Positions 18,213 to 29,387 of a stretch of DNA of 64,000 bases are shown in pieces; within the stretch, counting starts at the first letter, position 1; every line of letters starts with the position of its first letter. Position numbers and translations under genes: made by a program. Source of the stretch: Candidatus Sumerlaeaceae bacterium (GTDB taxonomy: Bacteria > Sumerlaeota > Sumerlaeia > Sumerlaeales > Sumerlaeaceae); assembly GCA_019695055.1 (NCBI GenBank), contig JAIBAT010000116.1, positions 17,783-81,782 on the forward strand. The letters run 5' to 3'. The notes under the pieces are model-generated. The model had not been told where the DNA came from. It did no database searches and was given only the letters and a program-made list of their open reading frames with translations.

Positions 18213-19937
18213 ATGAGATCATTGCAGACCGAAATGATTCCGCCGGCTGGTTCCGGCAGACGTGAGGCGGTGGGCCGCGACATGCTGGTGCTGGCGGGTT
18301 TTGCGCTGGCCCTATGGCTGCCAACTTGCGGGCTGTGGGATCTGTGGACGCCCGACGAGGGGCGCTATGCGCAAGTGGCCAGGGAAGTGCTGCGGAACGA
18401 TCACTGGTTTGCCCTGACGCTGTTTGGTCAGCCTTACAATCAAAAGCCGCCCCTGCCGTTCCTGCTGTTTGCGGCCATGATCAAGGCGAGTGGCGGCGCA
18501 ATCAACACCTGGCTGTTGCGCCTGCCTTCCATTTTCATGGGTGTGGTGGCGCTGCTGTGCACCTATCGGATCGGGCAGAAGCTGTTTGGCCGCGATTGCG
18601 GATTTGCTGCGGGGCTCATGCTGTTGACGGCGCCGACCTTTCTGGAGAATGCGTCGGCGGTGGAACTCAACGTCATGTATACGGGCTGGTGCATGGTCGC
18701 CATGGCGGCATGGCTCACAAGGCCGCCGGATAAGAAGTTGTCGTGGGGGCGCTGGCTTGTATTCTGGTTGGGGATTATCTGTGCCTTCTTTACGAAAGGG
18801 CCGCTTGTGTTCCTGGTTTGGGGAGCAGTGGCCATTTACGAGGCGAGGGCGGCGCGAAGCTGGAAGGTGTTTCTGCAGGTGCGGCCGATCCCAGGGCTGC
18901 TGATTCTCGGGGGGCTGTTATGGAGGTGGATGTACGCTGAGAAAGTGGCATTTGGGACGGACTACGCACGGGACACGGTTCATGGTGGCAATCCCATGGC
19001 CAAGATCCTGGCAGGGCAGCACGCCGGATGGCCGTGGTATTATGTAGAGCATATGCTGCTGGAAATGTATTTCCCGTGGATTCTGCTTTTTGTGCCGGCT
19101 CTGGTGGTACTTTGGCGTGGGCGGAAGCAGCTTTCCACCGACACGCTGAGGATTGTGTGGTGGTTCCTCGGGCCGGGAATCTTCCTAAGTATCATGATCG
19201 GGAAGAGGCAGTCGTATTTCCTGCCGTTGATGCCGGCGGTGGCCATACTGACGGCGCAATTTGCCAGTACGAGCTCGTTTCTTTTGGATAAGCGTGAACG
19301 CATCCTGCGCGGACTGATGGTCGTCGCGGCGATCGCGGCTATCGGTTTGCTGGGGGGTGCGGCCATTGGCGGCATGGCGCCGGATTGGGCGAAGCGCGCT
19401 GAATTGCAGGTTGGTGTTCAGGCACTAAGCGTGCTGGCGGCTGCGGGTGCCGGACTTCTGGGATTGGTATTGTGGATGAATTTGAAAAAGCAGGGCGAGC
19501 TGAATCCTATTTATGTTACGGCGGTGATGGTGCTTGCCCTGAGCGTGGCGTATCTGGGGGCGGTGCGGCCAATGAGGAATCATCTGCACTCGAGCCGGGA
19601 GTTTGGGGAATGGCTCGGCAATGTGCTCCGGACGGAATTCGGAACCACGGAATTTGGGGCGGTGTCGTCGGCCGCGCGACCGGAATACTTTGTGTATGGT
19701 GACGTGAAAATGCGCGACATGAGGCGACAGGATGTTCTGTCCGGGGAGACCACAATACCTGCAGTACTGGTGACACGGCCCGGAGGAAAAGTTTCGGAGA
19801 GGTCTGATGATTGGGCCATGGTCACCGAGGCCCTGAAGGCAAGAGGGTATGAACTCCTGCGCGACTCAGACGTTTCGGAGGATGAACTGGCTGTGTTTGG
19901 CGATGTGACACGACGGCGGAGGCACGTGGCGCATTGA
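18213..19937 (+). CDS. GT39/ArnT-like membrane glycosyltransferase
   Basis: 574 residues with about 10-12 membrane segments and a short soluble C-terminal part (about 470-574). The first periplasmic loop carries 'TPDEGRYAQVAREVLRNDHW', the acidic catalytic loop of ArnT/PMT-type enzymes (D-E after W-x-x-D/P). 'QPYNQKPPLPFLLFA' and 'RLPSIFMGVVALLCTYRIG' are also typical. These enzymes move a sugar from a polyprenyl-phosphate carrier to lipid A or protein on the outer face of the inner membrane. The start could also be the internal ATG at residue 8. The following gene starts 34 bases after its stop. Confidence 0.88.
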   Translation: MRSLQTEMIPPAGSGRREAVGRDMLVLAGFALALWLPTCGLWDLWTPDEGRYAQVAREVLRNDHWFALTLFGQPYNQKPPLPFLLFAAMIKASGGAINTWLLRLPSIFMGVVALLCTYRIGQKLFGRDCGFAAGLMLLTAPTFLENASAVELNVMYTGWCMVAMAAWLTRPPDKKLSWGRWLVFWLGIICAFFTKGPLVFLVWGAVAIYEARAARSWKVFLQVRPIPGLLILGGLLWRWMYAEKVAFGTDYARDTVHGGNPMAKILAGQHAGWPWYYVEHMLLEMYFPWILLFVPALVVLWRGRKQLSTDTLRIVWWFLGPGIFLSIMIGKRQSYFLPLMPAVAILTAQFASTSSFLLDKRERILRGLMVVAAIAAIGLLGGAAIGGMAPDWAKRAELQVGVQALSVLAAAGAGLLGLVLWMNLKKQGELNPIYVTAVMVLALSVAYLGAVRPMRNHLHSSREFGEWLGNVLRTEFGTTEFGAVSSAARPEYFVYGDVKMRDMRRQDVLSGETTIPAVLVTRPGGKVSERSDDWAMVTEALKARGYELLRDSDVSEDELAVFGDVTRRRRHVAH

Positions 19938-19971
19938 CCGTTGCTTGCGATTCACACCATGGGAAGGCGAA

Positions 19972-20568
19972 ATGCTGAATAAACTTTTGACGGATGAAGA
20001 ACTGCTGGCGATGGTGCAGCGGGCAGACGAGTTTGCAAAGGTGCTGCAGCGGGATGGCGAAACACAGGTGGTGCCGATGCTGGAACTGATTTACAAGACC
20101 GAATCCAACGACAATGCCGCAAGCGCATTGGGCCCACTGGAGATTCCGGACTCGCTGGACGAACGGGCGGTGTATATGTTCGAAGCTGGGCGGCTGGCTG
20201 CGCTGCAAGGGCTGACCATGGAGGGCGGGCCCATGTTTCCCGTGGCGGCAATGATGCTGGGGGAGGGATGGATGATTACGCAGCAAACGCAGGCAGCCTC
20301 AGGGGTTTCCCCGTCGCTGCACCCGGATCGTCGGGAGTGCCTGGCCGTCAATGCGATGGCGGTGGATGGGCGCGAATGTGTGGTGGTCTACGACCTGCGG
20401 CGCCGGGGCGAGGGCGAGGTGGTGTTGGTGCCAATGGCAAAAGAGATGGTGGTGCACCCGTTTGACCCAAAGGTGGGGGTACGATCGCCATTGCTCGCGC
20501 ATTTCTTTGGAGGAGTCGCGGCCGGGCTGCAGGGCGGAAGTTCTTTAACAGACCGTCCTGGGGAGTAA
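19972..20568 (+). CDS. Hypothetical protein, 198 aa
   Basis: Start at 19972 because GGGAAGGCG lies just upstream; the frame is open from 19945. It is a soluble acidic protein with a helical N-terminus (LLTDEELLAMVQRADEFAKVL) and a central alpha/beta part (ECLAVNAMAVDGRECVVVYDLRR..GEVVLVPM). No signal, membrane segment or recognised motif was found. It follows the GT39 gene with 34 bases between, so it may be co-transcribed. Codons are G-ending as in its neighbours, supporting real coding. Confidence 0.65.
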   Translation: MLNKLLTDEELLAMVQRADEFAKVLQRDGETQVVPMLELIYKTESNDNAASALGPLEIPDSLDERAVYMFEAGRLAALQGLTMEGGPMFPVAAMMLGEGWMITQQTQAASGVSPSLHPDRRECLAVNAMAVDGRECVVVYDLRRRGEGEVVLVPMAKEMVVHPFDPKVGVRSPLLAHFFGGVAAGLQGGSSLTDRPGE

Positions 20569-20643
20569 GCAAGCTCAACAAAATCTCCCGTGTAGTTTCT
20601 TGGTTTTCCTTGTGTAACCCTTATCCGCTGGCATGGTGGCGCG

Positions 20644-22176
20644 ATGGTTGCCAAGGTATTCAGTCAGGCGGTTTACGGGGTGGATGCGTTCGTTGTCGAG
20701 GTTGAGGTCGACGTATCCAAGGGCAAGCCCATGTTCAACACTGTGGGCCTTCCCGAAGGGGCGGTGAAGGAGAGCAAGGACCGCGTCAAGGCGGCGCTCA
20801 TTAATTCCCACTATTATTATCCACCCGAGCATATTACGGTGAATTTGGCGCCTGCGGACGTCCGTAAGGAGGGGCCGTCGCTGGATCTGCCCATCGCGGT
20901 GGGGTTGTTGGCGGCGCTGGAGCGTGTCCAGCGGGAGCGGCTGCGGGATTACTGCCTGGTGGGGGAGTTATCGCTGGATGGCGCCGTGAAAAGCGTGTCC
21001 GGTGTGCTGCCGCTGGCGCTGGGGGCACAGGCGGCAGGGTTTCGCGGAATTCTGGTTCCCTTGGACAATGCGGCGGAGGCGGCGGTGGTGGAGTCCATCG
21101 AAGTCATTCCCGTAGCGTCTCTGCGGGAGGCAGTGCTATTTCTGAATGGTGAGACGGCAATTGTGCCGCATCGCGTGGACCTGGAAGAAGTCTTTGGGAG
21201 GACGTCGCATTACGCTGCGGATTTTGCCGATGTGAAGGGGCAGGAAAGCGCGAAGCGGGCGCTGGAGATTGCGGCCGCGGGAAGTCACAATGTCATCATG
21301 ATCGGGCCGCCGGGGAGCGGCAAGACGATGCTGGCGAAGCGCCTGCCGTCCATCCTGCCCGACATGGCGCTCGAGGAGAGCATTGAGACGACGAAGATCC
21401 ACTCGATCGCGGGGCTTGTTAACGCACGGGAATCGCTTATTGCAACGCGGCCGTTTCGGTCGCCACACCACACGGTGAGCAACATTGCGATGATTGGTGG
21501 TGGAACGATCCCGAAACCGGGAGAGGTGTCGCTGGCGCATAATGGCGTGCTGTTTCTGGATGAGATGCCAGAGTTCACACGAATGGTGCTGGAGGTGCTG
21601 CGGCAGCCGATGGAGGATGGGCACGTCAATATCTCGCGGGCGAGCATGAGCCTGAGTTTTCCGGCAAGGTTTATTCTGTGCGGGAGTATGAACCCGTGCC
21701 CGTGCGGGTTCAGTACGGACCCGACCAAGAATTGTGAGTGTTTGCCGCAACAGATCCAGAAGTACCGAAACAGGTTGAGCGGGCCCCTGTTGGATCGGAT
21801 TGATCTGCATATTGATGTGCCGGCGGTGCCGGTGCGGGAACTGGCCAAGAGGGATGGCTTTGGCGAGCCCAGCGCAGCGATTCGTGGAAGGGTGAACGCG
21901 GCGCGGGACCGGCAGCGGCACCGGTACCACGGGCTAAAGCATATCCACTGCAATGCCCATCTTGGAACGCGGGAAGTGAAGAAGTTCTGCCCGATGACGG
22001 AGGAGGCCCAGACGACGCTGGAAAGCGCGTTAAATCTGTTGGGGCTGAGTGCGCGGGCCTATGACAGAATCATCAAGGTGGCGCGGACGGTTGCGGATTT
22101 GTCGGGAGTGGATACGATTGACGCCGAACATGTGAGCGAGGCGATCAATTATCGGACGTTGGATCGAAGTGCCTGA
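20644..22176 (+). CDS. comM: YifB/ComM-family Mg-chelatase-like AAA+ ATPase
   Basis: 510 residues with the full family layout. An N-terminal Lon-protease-like domain ('GVDAFVVEVEVDVSKGKPMFN', 'LAPADVRKEGPSLDLPIAVG') is followed by an AAA+ core with Walker A 'GPPGSGKTMLAKRLPSILP' and Walker B 'VLFLDEMPEF'. The Cys cluster 'CGSMNPCPCGF..DPTKNCEC' comes next, then a C-terminal Mg_chelatase_C domain. ComM is a hexameric helicase that promotes branch migration during natural transformation in some bacteria; in others the role is less clear. No competence genes adjoin it. No strong ribosome site is visible before the ATG. Confidence 0.95.
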   Translation: MVAKVFSQAVYGVDAFVVEVEVDVSKGKPMFNTVGLPEGAVKESKDRVKAALINSHYYYPPEHITVNLAPADVRKEGPSLDLPIAVGLLAALERVQRERLRDYCLVGELSLDGAVKSVSGVLPLALGAQAAGFRGILVPLDNAAEAAVVESIEVIPVASLREAVLFLNGETAIVPHRVDLEEVFGRTSHYAADFADVKGQESAKRALEIAAAGSHNVIMIGPPGSGKTMLAKRLPSILPDMALEESIETTKIHSIAGLVNARESLIATRPFRSPHHTVSNIAMIGGGTIPKPGEVSLAHNGVLFLDEMPEFTRMVLEVLRQPMEDGHVNISRASMSLSFPARFILCGSMNPCPCGFSTDPTKNCECLPQQIQKYRNRLSGPLLDRIDLHIDVPAVPVRELAKRDGFGEPSAAIRGRVNAARDRQRHRYHGLKHIHCNAHLGTREVKKFCPMTEEAQTTLESALNLLGLSARAYDRIIKVARTVADLSGVDTIDAEHVSEAINYRTLDRSA

Positions 22177-22333
22177 GGAGCAGAAATGGTGGGCGCTACG
22201 CAAACTTTCATCTTCAGACCAGGAATCTACTCAATCAAATCAGAAGCCGCTATCTTTCATCGGAAGTTCCCTGCCTCAAATCTTTCAGGTGAAATGGTAT
22301 TCAATGGAGCTTACACTGTTGGCACCATCCGCC

Positions 22334-22603
22334 TCACAACGATTTCAATACCTCTGCAATTTGCGCATCCTCCAGCACCTGATGCACCTCGAAATTGATG
22401 AGGTCGGCCCATTGCGACACCCAGCGGTAGATGGTTGTCGGGTCGGAGGTTTCTGCCAGCATGAAGCCCTTGTTATGGCCGAGCGTGAACCAGCGGCCAT
22501 GGAGGGTCGCCCCGTCCGGCGGGGGTGCGCCCGTTTCAAGAAAACGCTTAATGCGCTCCTTATAGCCGGTCGTGGTGAGCTCGAACGTGATGATGTATTT
22601 CAC
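22334..22603 (-). CDS. DUF3303-like small protein
   Basis: 89 residues from a GTG start at 22603, set by GGAGGA six to seven bases upstream; an ATG seven codons earlier would put the ribosome site inside the gene. The sequence 'KYIITFELTTTGYKERIKRF' then 'ETGAPPPDGATLHGRWFT' and 'DLINFEVHQVLED' follows the DUF3303 pattern (small ferredoxin-like fold, function unknown). It lies between comM and the L,D-transpeptidase and reads against both. Confidence 0.75.
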   Translation of the reverse strand: MKYIITFELTTTGYKERIKRFLETGAPPPDGATLHGRWFTLGHNKGFMLAETSDPTTIYRWVSQWADLINFEVHQVLEDAQIAEVLKSL

Positions 22604-22835
22604 CGGAATTCCTCCAAGTCGCATGCCCTATAATTTTACAGATGATAACAGAGACCAAGATATCATCCGGACTGAGGGTGGTCAGGGTCAAGGTTGAATG
22701 ATGAGGATGGCAGGGAGGATTGGACTGAAGGACGAAGCCATGGAGTCGGAATGGATTCGTGGGTGGAAACCGTTGGCTGCGGTCGGCCAACATTCTTTTG
22801 AGAATGAGGTTCGTGCCCTCCAAATAGATCGAGGC

Positions 22836-23831
22836 ATGAAATTGAACTCCCTGAAAGTTGCTGCGTGGTTCGTGCTGGTTTGCGGAGTGCTGCTGACTGC
22901 ATCGCCGTGCGCGGCTGCGTGGCCGTGGCAGCGGCAGGCGCCCAAGCAGCAGGTGCCGCAGTTGCGCATGGATGAGGTGCAGATCCTGTTGGATCGGTGC
23001 GGGTTTTCGGTGGGGCAGATTGACGGGAAGCCCGGAGGCAACACGAACAAGGCTGTTGCGGCCTTTCAACAGGCGCAGGGGGTGCAGCCGACGGGGGAGC
23101 TGGACGCACGGACCATGGACAGGCTATGGAGTGTGTCGGGGGGCTCACCGTGGATGGAATACACGATAACGGATGAAGACACGACGGGTCCGTTTATTGG
23201 AGAGTTGCCGCCGACGATGGAGGAGAAATCCAAGCTGGATTATCTGGGGTATACCAGCATCAACGCGAAGCTGGCGGAGAAGTTTCACATCAATGCGGGG
23301 CTGCTGCAGTCCTATAATCCGAACAAACCGTTTCGGGCGGGGCAGACCATCCAGGCGCCAAACGTTGTTCCGATGGAGCTGTCGAAGACTGGAAAGGCCG
23401 TGGCGGGACAGGCGTGGGGCGAGTTCACCATTGTTGCGTCGAAGAATAACCTGACGTTGCAGCTCCTGGACAGCCAGAACAGAATCCTGTTCCACGCGCC
23501 AATGACGGCGGGTGGGAAGAACGACCCGCTACCACTGGGACAGTGGAAGGTGGAAGGGGTAGACCGGAATCCGACCTATCATTACGATCCTTCACTGTTC
23601 TGGGATGCGAAGACGTCCGATACGAAGTGCATCCTGCCGCCGGGGCCGAATAATCCGGTGGGGGTGGCCTGGGTCAACCTGAACAAGGAGCATGTGGGAA
23701 TTCATGGCACGCCGTCGCCGGGGAAGATTGGGTATGCGGTCAGCCATGGGTGCGTTCGGCTCACGAACTGGGATGTGCTCAGGCTGGCGGCGATGATTGG
23801 GCCCGGGACGAACGTGTTGTTTACGGAGTGA
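22836..23831 (+). CDS. L,D-transpeptidase with peptidoglycan-binding domain
   Basis: 331 residues from the ATG at 22836, chosen because it begins a good signal peptide (MKLNSLKVAAWFVLV...SPCAAAW). Residues about 48-105 are a PG_binding_1 domain ('VQILLDRCGFSVGQIDGKPG' and 'AVAAFQQAQGVQPTGELDA'). A LysM-like stretch follows ('LAEKFHINAGLLQSYNP', 'RAGQTIQAPN'). The C-terminal YkuD domain carries 'GIHGTPSPGKIGYAVSHGCV' with catalytic His and Cys. These enzymes form meso-Dap cross-links in peptidoglycan or attach proteins to it in the periplasm. The frame is open upstream to 22698, but that part lacks coding character. Confidence 0.92.
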   Translation: MKLNSLKVAAWFVLVCGVLLTASPCAAAWPWQRQAPKQQVPQLRMDEVQILLDRCGFSVGQIDGKPGGNTNKAVAAFQQAQGVQPTGELDARTMDRLWSVSGGSPWMEYTITDEDTTGPFIGELPPTMEEKSKLDYLGYTSINAKLAEKFHINAGLLQSYNPNKPFRAGQTIQAPNVVPMELSKTGKAVAGQAWGEFTIVASKNNLTLQLLDSQNRILFHAPMTAGGKNDPLPLGQWKVEGVDRNPTYHYDPSLFWDAKTSDTKCILPPGPNNPVGVAWVNLNKEHVGIHGTPSPGKIGYAVSHGCVRLTNWDVLRLAAMIGPGTNVLFTE

Positions 23832-23841
23832 CGGGGCGGAA

Positions 23842-23872
23842 AACCATGGCGGATTTGCGGCACTCCATGGTT
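23842..23872. terminator. Stem-loop between convergent genes
   Basis: AACCATGG (23842-23849) pairs with CCATGGTT (23865-23872) across a 15-base loop, between the converging L,D-transpeptidase and SRPBCC genes. There is no T-run, so it is at best a weak bidirectional terminator. Confidence 0.3.
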
Positions 23873-23882
23873 ACCTGACAAT

Positions 23883-24290
23883 TCAAGGAATTGCTTCGAC
23901 GTGCCGGGCGAAGCGGTCGAGGATTGCCTGCCACCCTTGCCGCTGTTGGTCGACGGAATGGGTCTCCTCCGCGTCGAAAGTCTCCCGGACCGTGGTGCTG
24001 CCATCGTTTTGAGTAAATTCGACAATCGCAACGCGATCGCCGAAGGTGAACTCGATCAACTGGTGGGGGACAATTTGGGTGTAAGTCCCGGCGAAATCGA
24101 AACCGAAGCTGCCGTCCTTGGCCTCCATGCGCGAGGAGAATGCGCCGCCGACCCGCAAATCCACCGCGGCGGCAGTAGTGTGCCAGTCATCTGACGCGGC
24201 GTTCCACTGATTGATGTCCTCCGGTGTCGTCCACGCACGCCAGACCTTCTCGATGGGCGCAGCAACGGTGGTTTCCACTGTGATTTTCAT
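23883..24290 (-). CDS. SRPBCC/AHSA1-type protein
   Basis: 135 residues from the ATG at 24290, with AGAGGAG about nine bases upstream. 'VETTVAAPIEKVWRAWTTPEDINQW' opens the AHSA1 (activator of Hsp90 ATPase-like) START fold. 'LRVGGAFSSRMEAKDG' and the C-terminal 'GWQAILDRFARHVEA' are standard for the subfamily often labelled polyketide cyclase or END3-like. Members bind small hydrophobic ligands in a helix-grip cavity; the ligand is unknown. It lies downstream of katG in the same direction, separated by a strong hairpin. Confidence 0.88.
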   Translation of the reverse strand: MKITVETTVAAPIEKVWRAWTTPEDINQWNAASDDWHTTAAAVDLRVGGAFSSRMEAKDGSFGFDFAGTYTQIVPHQLIEFTFGDRVAIVEFTQNDGSTTVRETFDAEETHSVDQQRQGWQAILDRFARHVEAIP

Positions 24291-24328
24291 TCGTGGTGAC
24301 TCCTCTTTGGGTTTTTGCGGATCATGGT

Positions 24329-24355
24329 CCAGCGGCAACCGAAGGTTGCCGCTGG
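24329..24355 (-). terminator. Strong hairpin after katG
   Basis: A perfect 12-base-pair stem CCAGCGGCAACC/GGTTGCCGCTGG with a GAA loop lies 34 bases beyond the katG stop. No T-run follows on either strand, so it may be a Rho-independent-like pause or an mRNA-end stabiliser rather than a full terminator. Confidence 0.5.
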
Positions 24356-24388
24356 AGCCAGTTGTTTACCAGATGCACATGCCTGCGA

Positions 24389-26656
<2,268 letters not shown>

Positions 26657-26700
26657 CTAATGGGCAGGGGCAAGAAGGAATTAGCGGCTAGTTTGAGGCA

Positions 26701-27423
26701 CTAGTCCGTTAGTGCTTTGAGAAGGTAGTTCACCTCGTCCTCCAAGGTCGTTTCGCTGTCGAGGGTGTCGAGGATGGTGGCGCGGAACGCCTCGCGGTAC
26801 CGCCTGCGCAGGCGGTGGGCGGCTACCTTGACGGCGGTTTCGGTCATATCCAACGTGGCGGCGAGTTCGGCGTAGGTTTCGTTCAGTTCCCCTGTAATGG
26901 TGGGCTTTAGGGCTTCAAAGACCGGGCGCTGGTCCGGGGAATCATAGGAACGGCCGACTTCTGCCAGGACGCGGTTCAGCAGGCCAAGGGCCCACTGTTT
27001 TGCGAAGATGTCCTCGGGAGTTTTACTGTCCTGGGCAACCAGTTGATACTTCTGTTCGGCCTCCATGGCATCGAGGGAAACGGTTGCGGTGTTGCCACCG
27101 CGTTTGCCGGCACGGGCACGGTCGCGCTCATTGGAAAGGTAATGCATGAGCGCGGCCATTAGGTAGGAGCGGAAGCGGCCACGGCTTTGGTCGAGGGAGC
27201 CGAGCTGGCCCTTCTCCAATAGGGTAACGATGAAGCCCTGAACAAGGTCGATGGCGTCCTCGGGGGTGTAGCCCTTTCGGCGGAGGAAGAAGTAGAGGGG
27301 CTGCCAATAGCACTCGCACAAAGTTTCCAGCGCCGTGCGGGCGTTTTCATCGCGGGTGCCAGCGCGCAGGACGATACTCCAGCGGGTGGTGGCAAAACGG
27401 TTATCCTGTGCGAACTCGGTCAT
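26701..27423 (-). CDS. ECF-type RNA polymerase sigma factor (kinase-linked)
   Basis: 240 residues. 'TTRWSIVLRAG' at the N-terminus followed by 'LCECYWQPLYFFLRRKGYTP' and 'DAIDLVQGFIVTLLEKG' is the sigma-2 region of the large ECF group common in Planctomycetes and Acidobacteria. 'YAELAATLDMTETAVKVAAHRLRRRYREA' is sigma region 4 with its helix-turn-helix. Its ATG overlaps the stop of the upstream kinase gene (ATGA), so translation is coupled and the kinase is the probable regulator, taking the place of an anti-sigma factor. That link is inferred from gene order. Confidence 0.92.
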   Translation of the reverse strand: MTEFAQDNRFATTRWSIVLRAGTRDENARTALETLCECYWQPLYFFLRRKGYTPEDAIDLVQGFIVTLLEKGQLGSLDQSRGRFRSYLMAALMHYLSNERDRARAGKRGGNTATVSLDAMEAEQKYQLVAQDSKTPEDIFAKQWALGLLNRVLAEVGRSYDSPDQRPVFEALKPTITGELNETYAELAATLDMTETAVKVAAHRLRRRYREAFRATILDTLDSETTLEDEVNYLLKALTD

Positions 27424-29237
27424 GGAGCGCCTGAAGGACGTTGGCGGGCCACGGTGAATTTGATATTGCCTATGGTGTGGGTGCCGGTGGTGAGGTCTGA
27501 TTCGGCGAGGTAGACTTCGCCGCTGCCTGAAAAACCGGCGAGGGCGGACGTGGGAGTGTAATTCTCAAGGCAGAAGCGCGAATTAGAGAGAGCGGCCCGC
27601 CCCTTAAAGCCCCCTTGAACATAAACCATGGCGTAACTGGAGGAAGTGCATGTTATGGAACCGGTCAGGTCGCCGGTAACAACTACATTTGCGTACGAGT
27701 TGATTTGTACTTCTGCAGGCATGCGTCCGTCCACTATCAGCGTGGCATAGCTGTCGAGATTGACGCGTCCTCCAAAATCTCCCCTTGCGATAAGTAGCAC
27801 ATAGGTTTGGACGTTCAGGACACCCTGCCTTCCCATGCCATCGAGGCAGAGGAGGGTGGCGTAATCGTTTCCGATAAGCACTGACCAATCGATTCGGGGG
27901 CGATAAGCCACGAGGCCCTCGACTCTTGGCGACTTCAGGTCTGGACTGTCAGCCTGCAGTACTTTGAACTGAGAAGGACTCAGCGATTGTGGACCAGCAA
28001 TGCCAATGGGCCCTAGAATCCTGGGCCAGGTTCCCGGAGGAAAATCCCTCAGGCGTTTGGAATCGGGCATTTTGAAGGGGGTCCCGGGTTGGATAGAATC
28101 ACGATTCAGGTCATAGGTTGCGGCAAGAATTCGTGCCCGCTCAAACAGCTGGGCCACTTCAGTGTCTGCCCCGCCAGAAACCACCGGGTACGTCTTCCCG
28201 CCACTGCCTGGTGCATGAACAATGAGTTCACCGCCCTTCATGAAGAAGACAATTGCCACAACAACAGCAATGAGCAGGAGCGCGTGCCAAAACCATTTGG
28301 GAGAACGGCGGTGGGACGAAGGTGGGGGAGGAGTGTGGCGGATGCTCTCCACCTTGTCGCCGAGTTCGCTGACATGCTGGTAACGCATCTCGGGTTTGCG
28401 CTCGAGGGCACGAAGGACCACGGCATCGAGGCGGACATCCACGGCCACCTGCTGGGATGGCGGTTTGTACACGCCGTGGGGCAATTCGCCTGTGAGGAGT
28501 TCGTAGAAAACGACGCCGAGGGCATAGACATCGGCGCGGTGGTCCACAGTGGCCGGGCTTTCGATCTGTTCAGGCGCCATATAGGCGGGAGTGCCTATCA
28601 CCGTCACGGAACCGTGAGGCATACCCTGGGCGCCATTTCCGGGAAGGAGCTTCGCGAGGCCGAAGTCGGCGATCTTGATCTCGCCTTTGAGGTTTATCAG
28701 GATGTTTTCCGGTTTGATGTCGCGGTGGACGATGCCCGCGTTGTGGGCGTATTGGAGGGCAGCGCAAACCTGTGGGACGAGGGCGAGGGCTTCCTTTGGG
28801 GAAACGCCGGTGCGTAATACCTGGCGGAGGTTGGTGCCTTCCACATATTCCATGACCATGAAGCACCGGGAGCCGGCGCGGCCGAATTCGTAGAGGGTGA
28901 CGATGTTGGGATGATTCAGGCGGGCGAGGGTCTTGCCTTCGCGCTCGAACCGCTCCACGAAGCGGGATTGCTGGGAGAGGCCCTCGGTCATGATCTTGAG
29001 GGCGATGAGGCGGTCGAGGCGGCGGTCGCGGGCCTTGTACACGACGCCCATGCCACCGCGGCCCAGCAGCTCGATGATTTCAAAGTCGGGGAAGTCCCGA
29101 GTCAGAACCGCGGGATCCAACAGTGCGGGATCGGTGCCCGGTTCTTCGGGCCCCTGGCTATCGGGGGCCATTCCGGCGCGCAGTAGTGCCTCCGGGTTCA
29201 ATCCGCCGGGGCTGTCGTGGTTCTGCTGGTTACTCAT
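27420..29237 (-). CDS. Membrane Ser/Thr protein kinase with repeat-built ectodomain
   Basis: 605 residues from the ATG at 29237 (GGGAGAAG just upstream). A Hanks-type kinase domain spans about residues 52-300: 'LGRGGMGVVYKARDRR', Lys81 in ALKIM, catalytic Asp173 in 'HRDIKPENIL', Asp191 of DFG, and 'YMAPEQIE'. One membrane helix (about 315-333) leads to an outer domain of some 270 residues. Residues 459-560 of it contain five units of 18-20 residues starting [N/Q/D/S]-x-Y-[A/V] (YATLLCLDG, YVLLIARGD, YATLIVDGR, YANVVVTGD, YAMVYVQGG), which predicts a beta-solenoid. Its stop overlaps the start of the downstream ECF sigma gene. Confidence 0.93.
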   Translation of the reverse strand: MSNQQNHDSPGGLNPEALLRAGMAPDSQGPEEPGTDPALLDPAVLTRDFPDFEIIELLGRGGMGVVYKARDRRLDRLIALKIMTEGLSQQSRFVERFEREGKTLARLNHPNIVTLYEFGRAGSRCFMVMEYVEGTNLRQVLRTGVSPKEALALVPQVCAALQYAHNAGIVHRDIKPENILINLKGEIKIADFGLAKLLPGNGAQGMPHGSVTVIGTPAYMAPEQIESPATVDHRADVYALGVVFYELLTGELPHGVYKPPSQQVAVDVRLDAVVLRALERKPEMRYQHVSELGDKVESIRHTPPPPSSHRRSPKWFWHALLLIAVVVAIVFFMKGGELIVHAPGSGGKTYPVVSGGADTEVAQLFERARILAATYDLNRDSIQPGTPFKMPDSKRLRDFPPGTWPRILGPIGIAGPQSLSPSQFKVLQADSPDLKSPRVEGLVAYRPRIDWSVLIGNDYATLLCLDGMGRQGVLNVQTYVLLIARGDFGGRVNLDSYATLIVDGRMPAEVQINSYANVVVTGDLTGSITCTSSSYAMVYVQGGFKGRAALSNSRFCLENYTPTSALAGFSGSGEVYLAESDLTTGTHTIGNIKFTVARQRPSGAP

Positions 29238-29387
29238 TGATCTTCTCCCTGCCATGGCCCTGCGCGGAGCGCAAGGTTCCGGATGATGGTTGTTCCATGG
29301 TTAAGAGAAGAATTGGAGGGGCAAAGGTTACACCTGCGATTATTTTGCCCTGGCCTATCGGTGCCTTTCCGTCAACCTTGCCAGCGG

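Noticed and set aside
22169..22633. Plus-strand frame over the DUF3303-like gene
   Set aside because: The minus strand has a family match and a GGAGGA-supported GTG start.
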